Part shown: piece after piece, positions 8,970-18,069 of the stretch | How the letters are laid out: the number at the start of each line of letters is the position of its first letter | Position numbering within the stretch: position 1 is the first letter of the stretch | Notes under the pieces: model-generated | What the model was told of the DNA's origin: nothing | The model's input: the letters and a program-made list of their open reading frames with translations, nothing else | Databases searched by the model: none | NCBI GenBank assembly: GCA_905234125.1 | Contig: CAJOGQ010000003.1 | Coordinates: 1 to 59,346 of the forward strand | From: an uncultured Bacteroidaceae bacterium | GTDB taxonomy: Bacteria; Bacteroidota; Bacteroidia; Bacteroidales; Bacteroidaceae | DNA: 59,346 bases | Reading direction: 5' to 3' | Translations under genes and position numbers: made by a program

Positions 8970-9014
8970 CATTCAATTCCTCATTCCTAATTCCTCTTTC
9001 CAAATTATCGAAGA

Positions 9015-10328
9015 ATGAATTGGCAACAACTGATATCTAATAAACGACTCGGGCAGGAGGATCTGCACGTCAATCGGATGGATGACCGCACCGAGTTCCG
9101 ACGTGACTACGATCGCCTCATCTTCTCTGCCCCTTTCCGACGCCTGCAAAACAAGACCCAGGTGTTTCCTTTGCCAGGCAGTGTATTCGTGCACAACCGA
9201 CTGACCCACTCCCTCGAAGTGGCCAGCGTAGGGCGCAGTTTGGGTGACGATGTGGCTCATGCCCTGATGGAGAGGAAACCTGAACTCGCCCAAACCCACA
9301 TCCTCGAGATTGGTTCCATCGTTTCAGCCGCCTGTCTGGCTCACGATCTCGGAAACCCCCCTTTTGGACATTCCGGCGAACGTGCCATAGCCTCCTACTT
9401 CCTTGAAGATCAGGGTATTCAATACAAGAACCAGCTCACTCCTGAACAATGGGCAGACATCACCCATTTCGATGGTAATGCCAACGCTTTCCGTTTGCTC
9501 ACCCATCAGTTCAAGGGACGTCGTGCAGGTGGATTCGTGCTCACTTATTCCACCCTCTCCAGCATCGTCAAGTATCCCTTCCCTGCCACCGAGGCTGTCA
9601 AGCAGAAGTTTGGCTACTTCACTCAGGAAAAGGACATCTACGACCGCATCGCCATCGAACTCGGACTCGGACGCAGAGGCGAAGGATGGTTCCGTCATCC
9701 TCTGGCCTATCTGGTGGAGGCGGCTGATGACATCTGCTACGAAATCATGGACATCGAAGATGCCCACAAACTCAAAATTCTTTCCTTCGAAGAGACACGT
9801 GACCTCATGCTCGGTTTCCTGACTCCTGAACGGCGTGCACACATCATCGAGCGCAGCCAGAGCGTGGACGACAAGAACGAGAACGTGGTGTATTTCCGTT
9901 CCTGTGCCATCGGAGCCCTCGAACAGGAATGTGTCCGTATGTTTGTGGAGAACGAAGAAGCCATCCTCAACGGCACCTTCGAGGGTTCCCTCATCGATCA
10001 CTCCTGTCCTCTCGTTCACGATGCCTACCAGACTTGCGTGAAAGTGGCCAAGAGCCGCATCTACCGTAGTCGTGACGTGGTGGACACAGAATTGGCAGGT
10101 TACAAGATTATCTACACCCTCATCCAACTCTTCACCAACGCTGTGATGAACCCTCACCACGCCTACAGTAGCCTTTTGCTCGACCGTGTGTCCTCCCAAT
10201 ACGAGGTTGATAGTCAAGACACCTATGTCCGTATCATGGCCGTGCTTGACTACCTCTCTGGCATGACCGACGTCTTTGCCCTCGACCTCTATCGCAAAAT
10301 CAACGGAGAAAGCCTACCAATGATTTAA
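9015..10328 (+). CDS. dgt: dGTP triphosphohydrolase (HD superfamily)
   Basis: This 437-aa protein hydrolyses dGTP, and in related enzymes other dNTPs, to the nucleoside and tripolyphosphate. The HD-domain metal site is seen as RLTHSLEV (first His), CLAHDLGNPPFGHSGE (HD pair) and a later conserved Asp. RDYDRLIFSAPFRRLQNKTQVF at the N-terminus is typical of the family (the segment is at residues about 30-51). It lies divergent from dut, pairing two dNTP-pool enzymes at one intergenic region. Length and motifs are complete. Confidence 0.93.
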   Translation: MNWQQLISNKRLGQEDLHVNRMDDRTEFRRDYDRLIFSAPFRRLQNKTQVFPLPGSVFVHNRLTHSLEVASVGRSLGDDVAHALMERKPELAQTHILEIGSIVSAACLAHDLGNPPFGHSGERAIASYFLEDQGIQYKNQLTPEQWADITHFDGNANAFRLLTHQFKGRRAGGFVLTYSTLSSIVKYPFPATEAVKQKFGYFTQEKDIYDRIAIELGLGRRGEGWFRHPLAYLVEAADDICYEIMDIEDAHKLKILSFEETRDLMLGFLTPERRAHIIERSQSVDDKNENVVYFRSCAIGALEQECVRMFVENEEAILNGTFEGSLIDHSCPLVHDAYQTCVKVAKSRIYRSRDVVDTELAGYKIIYTLIQLFTNAVMNPHHAYSSLLLDRVSSQYEVDSQDTYVRIMAVLDYLSGMTDVFALDLYRKINGESLPMI

Positions 10329-10362
10329 AATAACAATAACTACTATCACAATTTAATCGGAT

Positions 10363-10947
10363 ATGAACAAGTTTGAATTGATGGCACTGCCGTATGCAAT
10401 AGATGCGCTGGAGCCTATAATCAGTAAACAGACGTTGGAGTTTCATCATGGGAAGCATTTGGCGGCCTACGTCAATAATCTGAATGCACTGTTGCCAGGC
10501 AGCGGGTTGGAAGAAGCACATTTGGAGGAAATTGTCTGCAAGGCCTCAGGGGGCATCCTGAATAATGCGGGTCAGGTACTGAATCACGAGTTGTACTTCG
10601 GACAATTCACGGGAAAGCCGACGAAGCAGGAACCAACGGGTAGGTTGGCAGAGGCCATTATTAGAGATTTCGGTTCAATAGAGGCGTTCAAAGAAGAGTT
10701 TCAGAAGAAAGGAGCGACACTCTTCGGCAGCGGATGGGTGTGGCTGTCAGCTGACACAGAGGGCAAGCTGGTCATCACGCAGGAAACAAATGCCTCCAAC
10801 CCTGTGCAGAAAGGTTTGAAGCCATTGCTGACGTTCGACGTTTGGGAGCATGCCTATTATCTTGACTACCAAAATCGACGCCCCGATCATCTGGCTGCAC
10901 TTTGGCAGATAGTGAATTGGGACATCGTTGAACAAAGGTATCAATGA
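10363..10947 (+). CDS. sodB: Iron/manganese superoxide dismutase
   Basis: This 194-aa cytoplasmic enzyme converts superoxide to hydrogen peroxide and oxygen. Metal ligands are H28 (EFHHGKH), H75 (QVLNHELYF), D159 and H163 (DVWEHAYYLDY). Q71, next to H75, is at the position used by iron-type enzymes; Bacteroides enzymes of this group can use either metal. It starts 34 nt after dgt and may share its transcript. It ends next to a 13-bp palindrome shared with xthA. Confidence 0.95.
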   Translation: MNKFELMALPYAIDALEPIISKQTLEFHHGKHLAAYVNNLNALLPGSGLEEAHLEEIVCKASGGILNNAGQVLNHELYFGQFTGKPTKQEPTGRLAEAIIRDFGSIEAFKEEFQKKGATLFGSGWVWLSADTEGKLVITQETNASNPVQKGLKPLLTFDVWEHAYYLDYQNRRPDHLAALWQIVNWDIVEQRYQ

Positions 10948-10957
10948 AAGACTGATT

Positions 10958-10988
10958 GAAGTGGATGTCAGAATTTGACATCCACTTC
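10958..10988. terminator. Perfect 13-bp inverted repeat between sodB and xthA
   Basis: GAAGTGGATGTCA (10958-10970), loop GAATT, TGACATCCACTTC (10976-10988). The right arm and loop encode the last codons and stop of xthA. There is no T-run after it on the plus strand and only TTCAATCAGTCTTTC on the minus strand, so termination is plausible but unproven. Confidence 0.5.
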
Positions 10989-11756
10989 TACAGGACAGTG
11001 GTCACTGCCCATGATGTCGGTATGAATCTTGGCTGACTGAAGTTGAGGTTGAAGCCGATTGGAGCATACCCAATAGTCGATGCGCCATCCCGTATTCTTC
11101 TCACGTGCATGGAATCGGTAACTCCACCATGAGTAAATGTTCTCTTGGTCGGGGAAGAAATGACGGAAGGTGTCAGTAAATCCACTTTGGAGCAGGGTGG
11201 TGAACTGGGCACGCTCTTCGTCGGTGAAACCGGCATTGTGATGGTTGGTCTTGGGATTCTTGATGTCTATCTCCTGATGTGCCACATTCATGTCACCACA
11301 GGCGAGGACGGGCTTCTTCTCATCGAGTCGTAGAAGATATTGACGGAAAGCATCATCCCAAGTCATACGCTGGTCAAGACGTTTGAGCCCATCCTGCGAA
11401 TTGGGCGTATAGACATTGACCAAATAAAAGGTATCGTATTCGAGAGTGATGACACGTCCTTCTGTGTTCATCTCGTGCCAGCCGTTATCGGGGAGAGAAG
11501 AGATGATGTCTTCGGGTAAACCGAAGACGACGGATAGGGGGACGTGTTTGGTGTAAATGGCTGTGCCCGAATAGCCTTTCTTTTCGGCATAGTTCCAATA
11601 GGACAGGTAGCCAGGGAAAGCGAGGTTGAGTTGTCCTGCCTGCATCTTCGTCTCCTGCAGACAAAAGAAATCCGCGTCGAGCGTGACAAAGGTTTCAGAG
11701 AAACCCTTGCCACACACGGCGCGGAGTCCGTTGACATTCCAAGAAATGAATTTCAC
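10968..11756 (-). CDS. xthA: Exodeoxyribonuclease III / AP endonuclease
   Basis: This 262-aa EEP-fold nuclease repairs abasic sites and 3' blocks in DNA. Motifs are MKFISWNVNGLRA (N of site I), FCLQETKMQ (metal-binding Glu), LACGDMNVAHQEIDI (Asp/Asn catalytic pair), GFTDEER, YSWWSYR and the C-terminal SDHCPVEVDVKF (catalytic Asp-His). It starts 30 nt after the CoA-transferase stop on the same strand, so it could be co-transcribed with it. Its 3' end forms half of the palindrome at 10958-10988. Confidence 0.95.
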   Translation of the reverse strand: MKFISWNVNGLRAVCGKGFSETFVTLDADFFCLQETKMQAGQLNLAFPGYLSYWNYAEKKGYSGTAIYTKHVPLSVVFGLPEDIISSLPDNGWHEMNTEGRVITLEYDTFYLVNVYTPNSQDGLKRLDQRMTWDDAFRQYLLRLDEKKPVLACGDMNVAHQEIDIKNPKTNHHNAGFTDEERAQFTTLLQSGFTDTFRHFFPDQENIYSWWSYRFHAREKNTGWRIDYWVCSNRLQPQLQSAKIHTDIMGSDHCPVEVDVKF

Positions 11757-11786
11757 TTCTTCAATGATTTAGTTTTTCAATTCTAT

Positions 11787-13283
11787 TTATGCGAACCTGC
11801 TGAAGTCCACCTTGTGCATGTCACCCTCTTTGAGGAAGACATCGTGGAAGGCGTGGGTGGCAGCGAGGTTGTGCCAAGATTGACCCTTTTGCGAAATCTT
11901 GAGATAGTCCCAAAGGAGTTCTTTGTAGTCGGGATGAGCACAATTCTCAATGATGGCATGTGCACGTTCGATAGGGCTCTTGCCACGCAGATCAGCCACA
12001 CCCTGCTCAGTCACAATCACGTTGACATCATGTTCAGTGTGGTCAACGTGACTGCAGAATGGAACGATAGCGGAAATGGCACCTCCCTTTGCTACAGAAG
12101 AACAAGTAAAGATGGAGAGGAATGCATTGCGCTCAAAGTCGCCAGAACCACCAATACCGTTCATCATCTTTGTACCACAAATCTGGGTAGAGTTAGCATG
12201 TCCGTAAAGATCGACCTCGATGGCTGTGTTGATGGCAATCAGGCCAAGACGACGAATGACTTCAGCATTATTAGAAATCTCCGATTGACGAAGCACCAAC
12301 CTCTCCTTGAAGAAGTCGATATTGTCATAGATACTCAAGAGTTTGTCGTTAGTCACGGTGAGAGAGCATGTAGAGGCGCACTTCACCTTCTCCTGGAACA
12401 TCAAGTCAACGATAGCATTCTGGAGCACCTCTGTATAGACCTCCATCTGTGGCATTTCAGGATTGCTGCCAAGGGCGAAGAGGATGGCATTGGCTGTCGT
12501 GCCGACACCACTCTGGAATGGCAAGAAGGTTGGAGGGATAATACCACGCTTCTTTTCGCTCATAAGGAAGTTTGCCACATTTTCACCTATCTTATCGGTA
12601 ATGGGGTCTGCATCCTTAAATGTACGTGCCTCATCTGGGATATTGCACTCCACAACTCCCACCACCTTCTTAGGATCAATCTGCAAATAAGGCGTACCAA
12701 TACGGTCTGTCACCTTTTCAATTGGAATGGGCTTGCGGTAAGGAGGATCGAGCGGTTCATACACATCGTGAATGCCTTTAGACTTGGGCGAATGGAACGC
12801 ATTCAGCTCAAGGATAATGCCCTTCTGTGCCAAACGAGCCACAGTTGGAGAGATGCCTCCAGCTGCTGTGAGATATACTTTACCATCTTCCTCGATAGCA
12901 CACACTTCGAGGATAGCCCAATCAACCTGACCGAGGAATCCATAACGGAGGTCTTGAGCCATCATGCCGAGATGAATGTCGTTGTAGGCAATCTCACCTG
13001 CATTAACATGCTTGCGGAAGGTGGAATTTGTGGTATAGGGTGCACGATAACGGATGGCCTGTTCGTCAGACAACACACCATCACAGGACTGACCTGTGGA
13101 TGCGCCTGTGAAAATGCCTATCTGATAGGGGCGTCCAGCCTCATGTTCAGCGTGTGCAATCTTGGCAATTTCTGCCGTTACTGCTTTGGGTGTGCCTGCT
13201 GGGGTGAAGCCAGACAGGCCAATGTTGTCTCCATTCTTGATGAGTGCTGCAGCCTCTGCAGCGGTAATTCTTGTAAATGCCAT
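11787..13283 (-). CDS. Succinate/propionate-type CoA transferase (acetyl-CoA hydrolase/transferase family)
   Basis: This 498-aa class I CoA transferase has a start (MAFTRITAAEAAALIKNGDNIG) and length matching succinyl-CoA:acetate and propionyl-CoA:succinate CoA-transferases. EVYTEVLQNA contains the candidate catalytic Glu that forms the glutamyl-CoA thioester. MNGIGGSGDF is the glycine-rich CoA-binding loop and VTEQGVADLRG the C-terminal signature. In Bacteroidales this enzyme links succinate activation to propionate release, fitting the fumarate reductase at 511-4153. The exact acceptor cannot be read from sequence. Confidence 0.9.
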   Translation of the reverse strand: MAFTRITAAEAAALIKNGDNIGLSGFTPAGTPKAVTAEIAKIAHAEHEAGRPYQIGIFTGASTGQSCDGVLSDEQAIRYRAPYTTNSTFRKHVNAGEIAYNDIHLGMMAQDLRYGFLGQVDWAILEVCAIEEDGKVYLTAAGGISPTVARLAQKGIILELNAFHSPKSKGIHDVYEPLDPPYRKPIPIEKVTDRIGTPYLQIDPKKVVGVVECNIPDEARTFKDADPITDKIGENVANFLMSEKKRGIIPPTFLPFQSGVGTTANAILFALGSNPEMPQMEVYTEVLQNAIVDLMFQEKVKCASTCSLTVTNDKLLSIYDNIDFFKERLVLRQSEISNNAEVIRRLGLIAINTAIEVDLYGHANSTQICGTKMMNGIGGSGDFERNAFLSIFTCSSVAKGGAISAIVPFCSHVDHTEHDVNVIVTEQGVADLRGKSPIERAHAIIENCAHPDYKELLWDYLKISQKGQSWHNLAATHAFHDVFLKEGDMHKVDFSRFA

Positions 13284-13319
13284 AAACCTTAAGTATTACA
13301 CAATCTTTCAAATTTTGTG

Positions 13320-13349
13320 CAAAATTAAGCATTTTGTTTGGATTGACAA
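13320..13349 (-). promoter_or_regulatory. Promoter of the CoA-transferase gene
   Basis: TTG at 13349-13347, 19 nt, TAATTTTG at 13327-13320. The start codon is 37 nt downstream. The -33 element abuts the terminator of the upstream gene. Confidence 0.65.
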
Positions 13350-13350
13350 A

Positions 13351-13387
13351 AAAAGTGGCACAAAAACTGTTGTTCTGTGCCACTTTT
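13351..13387 (-). terminator. Intrinsic terminator of the glsA-glsB operon
   Basis: A perfect 12-bp stem, AAAAGTGGCACA (13351-13362) with TGTGCCACTTTT (13376-13387), has a 13-nt loop. The minus strand continues into a run of T. Confidence 0.8.
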
Positions 13388-13432
13388 ATATAAAATGTGT
13401 AGAATCAGTGATGAAAACGAGTCCATTCGTTG

Positions 13433-14461
13433 CTATTTCACCGTTTCAAAATCATCATTGAGTTCATCCTTGTTAGAAGGTTCGTATATGACCTTATTGG
13501 CTCCACTGGTAATGCGGACGTATTCGGGATGTTCCTTGGCAAAATTGTCCACATAACGAATGCGCTTTTGGTCATAAATCTCACTCACAGCAATCAGGAT
13601 GCCAGTCTCCTCTACATCACCAAAACCATAATTGATGGCTGTTCCAAACATCTTCATGGTGGGCGAGAGGCTCATGTAGGCATTGACAAGCGGAGGTATG
13701 TTGTAACCAAGGGCACGCACTGCGTGGTTGAGAATCTTGTAGTCCTCCTTAAAGGAATCTTTGCAGAAAAGTTCCTCAAACTCCTTTGGATCATGCTCTA
13801 ATTCAAGTGGTTTGGTAGGAATGACCAAACCCTCTCTATCGCCGAAATGCTTGCGCAAGAAATAGAGAATCATGTCGCGTCCCTTGCGATTGTAACTGGG
13901 ATACATGGTCATCTTTCCAAAGAAATATCTGCACCCAGGCATGATGACTGCTAAAGCACCCAATCCGTCCCATAGGTTATCCAATGCAAAGATGGATTTT
14001 CCGTCAGAACGAGTGGATTGGTATTCAACCGTGACAAACGAACGCCCCAACTCGATGGTATAAGGCATATATTCCTTTATGAATTTCTCCGAGAAATGGA
14101 ACATGTGGCTTGTAGCCAGAATCGGCTGTCCCTTTTCATCCATTTGGATGTCGGGGCCGAGAATGTAGCGGTAGCCTCCGATGATCTCTTCTGATTCAGG
14201 GTTCCACACAATGAGTTGCTTGTAAGGATTGTCCATCGTGTCAAATTCATCGAGGTCGCAATCCAAACCTGTTCCACCACCTGCTGCACGAAAGGCTATC
14301 TCCCGGAGACGGCCAATCTCACGCACCACATTAGGAGCATCCTGCCATGTGACCACATACACCTCGTTATTGCTCTTGCTGGTCATGCGCAGACGCTTCT
14401 CATCGGTCAGTTCTGATTTCAGCACCTCCTTGGGGATGGGTGCTATGATTTCTGCTTCCAT
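13433..14461 (-). CDS. glsB: Glycine-lipid N-acyltransferase (GlsB-like, hemolysin/OlsB-type GNAT)
   Basis: This 342-aa protein resembles the hemolysin-family acyltransferases (Acetyltransf_5). Recognisable segments are REIGRLREIAFRAAGGGTG, VWNPESEEIIGGYRYILG and ELGRSFV. In Bacteroides thetaiotaomicron GlsB acylates the amino group of glycine with a 3-hydroxy fatty acid, giving a lyso-glycine lipid. The next gene upstream encodes a PlsC-type acyltransferase like GlsA, the O-acylating partner; that pairing supports the call more than sequence alone. Acts at the inner face of the cytoplasmic membrane (inferred). Confidence 0.75.
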   Translation of the reverse strand: MEAEIIAPIPKEVLKSELTDEKRLRMTSKSNNEVYVVTWQDAPNVVREIGRLREIAFRAAGGGTGLDCDLDEFDTMDNPYKQLIVWNPESEEIIGGYRYILGPDIQMDEKGQPILATSHMFHFSEKFIKEYMPYTIELGRSFVTVEYQSTRSDGKSIFALDNLWDGLGALAVIMPGCRYFFGKMTMYPSYNRKGRDMILYFLRKHFGDREGLVIPTKPLELEHDPKEFEELFCKDSFKEDYKILNHAVRALGYNIPPLVNAYMSLSPTMKMFGTAINYGFGDVEETGILIAVSEIYDQKRIRYVDNFAKEHPEYVRITSGANKVIYEPSNKDELNDDFETVK

Positions 14462-14516
14462 ATATTATATTTCCTTATTTCTAATTTGAAGGTCATTCCG
14501 TCGCTTATTGGAGGAA

Positions 14517-15386
14517 TCATTCCGCCAACTGGTACACCTTTTCCTTCACCCACTGTGCCCATTCTTTCGGAGTCTTCGTTTTGTCGAACGTCTGCCATGG
14601 GATGGGTTCTCCAAAGGTGACCGTGAAATTCTTACCTTGATTCTTGTACATCTCATCTCCCAAATAGAGCATGGCGAAGTTGAACTTGATGTGGAGTCGC
14701 TTGCACCAACGGGCTATGTTGTAAAAGCGGTCGGAGTTATGACCTGAGAAAAAAACAGGGATAACGTCTCGCTGATACTCCACCGACTTGGTGATGAAGG
14801 TTTTCTTCCACTCTATGTCTTTAATCACCCCATCCTCACCCTTGCGCGAACAAAGTCCAGCAGGAAACATCACCACATTCTTTGGGGACTGGAAGGCGGA
14901 CTCCACCATCTTGGGAAAATTTCTTCCATTACGTCCTGTCTTATTGATGGGCACGCACAATGGAGCCAAACCCTTGAAGTTCATCAGAATGTCATTCACA
15001 AGATAAACCATCTGGCTGTCGTACTTATGACAGATGATAGAACCTAATGCAATACCGTCCTGTCCCCCCAACGGATGATTACTAACGATGGTGAAATAGC
15101 GTCCACCCTCATTGCCTGGCAATGCGTCCAGCCCATCCTGAATCACACCTCCAATGTTCGTTCGCACCTTCGTGGTACAATTCAAATATTTGAGGACTCC
15201 ATCTAACCACTCTACACCTACTTGTCCTTTCCCTTCGCCACACAAATGAACATTCATCCAATCTTGATGGATAATATTCTTCAACCACGACACCATAAAA
15301 CGAGGAACAAACTTCGATTTCTTGCCGAGCTTGTCCTTCAACACTTGGTCTATATCTACTCTAAATTCGTCTCCTTCTATTGCCAT
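14517..15386 (-). CDS. glsA: PlsC-type O-acyltransferase (GlsA-like)
   Basis: This 289-aa acyltransferase has SNHPLGGQDG (His and Asp five residues apart, a variant of the usual HX4D) and MFPAGLCSRK (equivalent of motif III, FPEGTRS), then DVIPVFFSG. By analogy with Bacteroides GlsA it would add the second acyl chain to the 3-hydroxyl of the glycine lipid made by GlsB. The start is MAIEGDEF at 15386: an upstream in-frame ATG at 15509 lies beyond the TACTTTTG promoter box and adds an implausible extension. It is the first gene of a two-gene operon with a 55-nt gap. Confidence 0.75.
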   Translation of the reverse strand: MAIEGDEFRVDIDQVLKDKLGKKSKFVPRFMVSWLKNIIHQDWMNVHLCGEGKGQVGVEWLDGVLKYLNCTTKVRTNIGGVIQDGLDALPGNEGGRYFTIVSNHPLGGQDGIALGSIICHKYDSQMVYLVNDILMNFKGLAPLCVPINKTGRNGRNFPKMVESAFQSPKNVVMFPAGLCSRKGEDGVIKDIEWKKTFITKSVEYQRDVIPVFFSGHNSDRFYNIARWCKRLHIKFNFAMLYLGDEMYKNQGKNFTVTFGEPIPWQTFDKTKTPKEWAQWVKEKVYQLAE

Positions 15387-15403
15387 ATCAATGAAAAGTG
15401 GTG

Positions 15404-15411
15404 CAAAAGTA
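15404..15411 (-). promoter_or_regulatory. -7 box for glsA-glsB
   Basis: TACTTTTG on the minus strand, 18 nt before the chosen glsA start. No TTG at the -33 position was found. Confidence 0.45.
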
Positions 15412-15476
15412 TTAAATCTTTTTGGTTTTTTTAATAAAAAAAGAGAACTTTTCATGAAAATAGCAGGAAAAAGTCT

Positions 15477-15484
15477 TAACTTTG
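15477..15484 (+). promoter_or_regulatory. -7 box of capsule export operon, long leader
   Basis: TAACTTTG at 15477-15484 would give a leader of about 115 nt before the Wza-like start. The leader contains a short frame, MPSKLKE, from 15503. No UpxY-type antiterminator gene is present and I see no clear terminator hairpin in the leader. Confidence 0.45.
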
Positions 15485-15606
15485 CAAAAAATTTGAGATT
15501 ATATGCCAAGCAAATTGAAAGAATGAGGGCAATATCAGAATCTCAAGCAGTAAGTCGAAAAAGGTTTCATCAAAGCTGATTTAAGAAGAAAAAGTACAGT
15601 TTCAAT

Positions 15607-18051
15607 ATGAAAAAGATTTTGTTAGCAATGTCACTTTGTTTCACCATGGTGATAAGTGCATTTGCGCAGATGTCAGATTCACAAGTGATGTCTTTCATCG
15701 CGAGAGAATCAAGAGCAGGTACAAGTCAATCACAAATCGTCACGAAATTGATGCAGCGTGGTGTGCAGATTGAGCAGATTCGTCGCATCCGTAATCAGAA
15801 TGACGCACAAGTTCAGCGCCGTAGAATGACTGCCGCGGCTGATGGTGCTGTTTCTATGGCGGCAGACAGAATGCAAGGAAATAGCGATGGCACAAGTTCG
15901 CAAGAGTTGACAACAGCCCGTCGTGGTACGACTGGTGAAATTCATGCTGATGCAGAAGAAGAACATGCAGATGCAGAGCGTGACGTACAATCTACACAAA
16001 ATGTGCAGGGCGAGACGGCAGGCAAGAGAGTGTTTGGTCATGATCAATTCCGTCGCATTGGTGTCAACACTCAGTTGCCCACCCCTCACAACTATGTATT
16101 GGGACCTGGTGATCAAATGGTGATAGACATTTATGGCGAGTCTCAAAAGACATTGGTTCACACGATTTCTCCAGAGGGAACCATCACACTTGGCGGTGTG
16201 GGTCCAGTGTATGTAAGCGGTCTTACTGTCGCTGAAGCTCAAAACAAACTAAAGAATACGGTAGGAAAACACTATTCGGGTTCAAGTATTCGTTTGACAT
16301 TGGGTCAAATGCGTTCCATTTTGGTGAACATCATGGGTGAGGTAAACAACCCTGGTACTTATAACATGTCTTCTTTTGCAACAGTGTTCCATGCCATTTC
16401 TATGGCAGGTGGCATTAAGCCATTGGGTACATTGCGTAACATTAAAGTTTATAGAGGTGGAAGATTGGTGTCTGTCATCGACTTTTATGAATATCTTTTG
16501 AATGGAAGACTGGCAGGAAACATTAGTTTGGAAGATGATGATGTCATTCATGTAGAACCTTACGATTGCTTAGTGGGTATTACAGGTAATGTGAAACGTC
16601 CGATGTTCTATGAAATGCGTAAGACAGAAACGGTGGGTACTTTGCTGAAGTATGCAGGTGGTTACACCGGAGATGCCTATAAGAAATCCGTTCGACTGGT
16701 TCGTCAGACAGGTGAACGTTACACAGTACACAACATCGACGAATTTGAGATGAACGCTTTCACCATTGACGATGGTGATGCCGTATCAGTAGATGCGATT
16801 CTAAACCGCTACGATAATATGGTTGAAATCAAGGGTGCCGTATTCCGTCCTGGTCAGTTTAACATTGGAGGCGACGTTTGTTCTGTCAGAACCCTGATTC
16901 AGGCTGCTGATGGTTTGACGGAGGACGCTTTCCTTGACCATGCCATCATTCACCGTCTGAAAGAAGACCGTACATTGGAAGTTATTCCTATTGACGTGAA
17001 GGGTATCATGGATGGCAATGTGGCCGACGTTCCATTGAAGAATGAAGACGTTGTGTTTATCCCAACTCAAGAGGAGCTTCGCAAAGAACGCTCATTCACC
17101 ATTACGGGTGAGGTAATGACGCCTGGTGATTATGAATATGCTGATAACACAACTATTGAAGACCTTATTGTCCAGGCAGGTGGCCTTCGTGATGGGGCTT
17201 CTTTGGCACGTGTGGATGTGAGCCGTCGAATCAACGATCCATATTCTACAGAAAAGACGCGTGAGATAGCAGAGACCTATCAGTTTGACATCAAGGATGG
17301 CTTGGTAATTAACGGTTCCCGTAATTTCATCCTTGAGCCATACGATGTGGTGCATGTACGTCGTAGCCCTGGATATGTGATGCCAAAGAACATCACTGTA
17401 ACAGGTGAGGTGAATTATGAGGGAGCATTTACCATTGAGAAGAAAAACCTCCGTTTGACCGATGCTATCAATATGGCAGGTGGTGTTACTAATGATGCAT
17501 TTATTAAAGGTGCCCGTTTAATGCGTGTGATGAATGATGAGGAACGGGTTCGCAGGCAAGCTGTGCTGGATGCCTTGTATCAGCAATTGGAGGATAAAGA
17601 CTCGGTTTCATGGAGTAAAATGGAGATGAGTGATTCGTATGCAATTGGTATTGATTTGGAAAAGGCGTTGAAAGAACCTGGTGGGCAATATGATTTGGTA
17701 TTGCGTGAAGGTGACCACATAGATATTCCCGAATATAATGGAACGGTTAGAATTTCGGGTGATGTCCTGTTTCCCAACACTGTGACATACGTGAAAGGAA
17801 AGAGCCCCAAGTGGTACATCCAGAATGCTGGTGGATATAGCGAGAGTGCCAAGAAGAAAAAGTCATTCATCGTCTATCAGAATGGTTTGATGGACATACT
17901 GGCGAAAAAACCAGAGGTACAACCTGGCAGTGAGATCGTTGTGCCCAGCAAGAAGAAGAAGCATGTCAATTTGAATACTATTGCAACTGTTGGTTCGGTT
18001 CTGAGCCCACTCGCAACTATGGTTGCATTAATTGCTTATTTGTCTAAGTAA
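15607..18051 (+). CDS. Wza-like polysaccharide export protein with six SLBB repeats
   Basis: This 814-aa exported protein has a signal peptide cleaved near SAFAQ, without a lipobox Cys. A poly-export domain starts at YVLGPGDQMVIDIYGE (about 163-178). Six SLBB-type repeats follow at about 239-283, 323-366, 406-452, 498-540, 597-640 and 715-758, each with a GxV..PG..... pattern and an AGG.. segment. A hydrophobic stretch lies at about 790-812. E. coli Wza has far fewer SLBB domains, so this is an enlarged Bacteroidetes form. It is expected to form the outer-membrane and periplasmic channel for capsule or exopolysaccharide. First gene of a three-gene operon; the Wzz-like gene follows after 18 nt. 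Confidence 0.85.
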   Translation: MKKILLAMSLCFTMVISAFAQMSDSQVMSFIARESRAGTSQSQIVTKLMQRGVQIEQIRRIRNQNDAQVQRRRMTAAADGAVSMAADRMQGNSDGTSSQELTTARRGTTGEIHADAEEEHADAERDVQSTQNVQGETAGKRVFGHDQFRRIGVNTQLPTPHNYVLGPGDQMVIDIYGESQKTLVHTISPEGTITLGGVGPVYVSGLTVAEAQNKLKNTVGKHYSGSSIRLTLGQMRSILVNIMGEVNNPGTYNMSSFATVFHAISMAGGIKPLGTLRNIKVYRGGRLVSVIDFYEYLLNGRLAGNISLEDDDVIHVEPYDCLVGITGNVKRPMFYEMRKTETVGTLLKYAGGYTGDAYKKSVRLVRQTGERYTVHNIDEFEMNAFTIDDGDAVSVDAILNRYDNMVEIKGAVFRPGQFNIGGDVCSVRTLIQAADGLTEDAFLDHAIIHRLKEDRTLEVIPIDVKGIMDGNVADVPLKNEDVVFIPTQEELRKERSFTITGEVMTPGDYEYADNTTIEDLIVQAGGLRDGASLARVDVSRRINDPYSTEKTREIAETYQFDIKDGLVINGSRNFILEPYDVVHVRRSPGYVMPKNITVTGEVNYEGAFTIEKKNLRLTDAINMAGGVTNDAFIKGARLMRVMNDEERVRRQAVLDALYQQLEDKDSVSWSKMEMSDSYAIGIDLEKALKEPGGQYDLVLREGDHIDIPEYNGTVRISGDVLFPNTVTYVKGKSPKWYIQNAGGYSESAKKKKSFIVYQNGLMDILAKKPEVQPGSEIVVPSKKKKHVNLNTIATVGSVLSPLATMVALIAYLSK

Positions 18052-18069
18052 AAAAAGAAACCAATTAGT

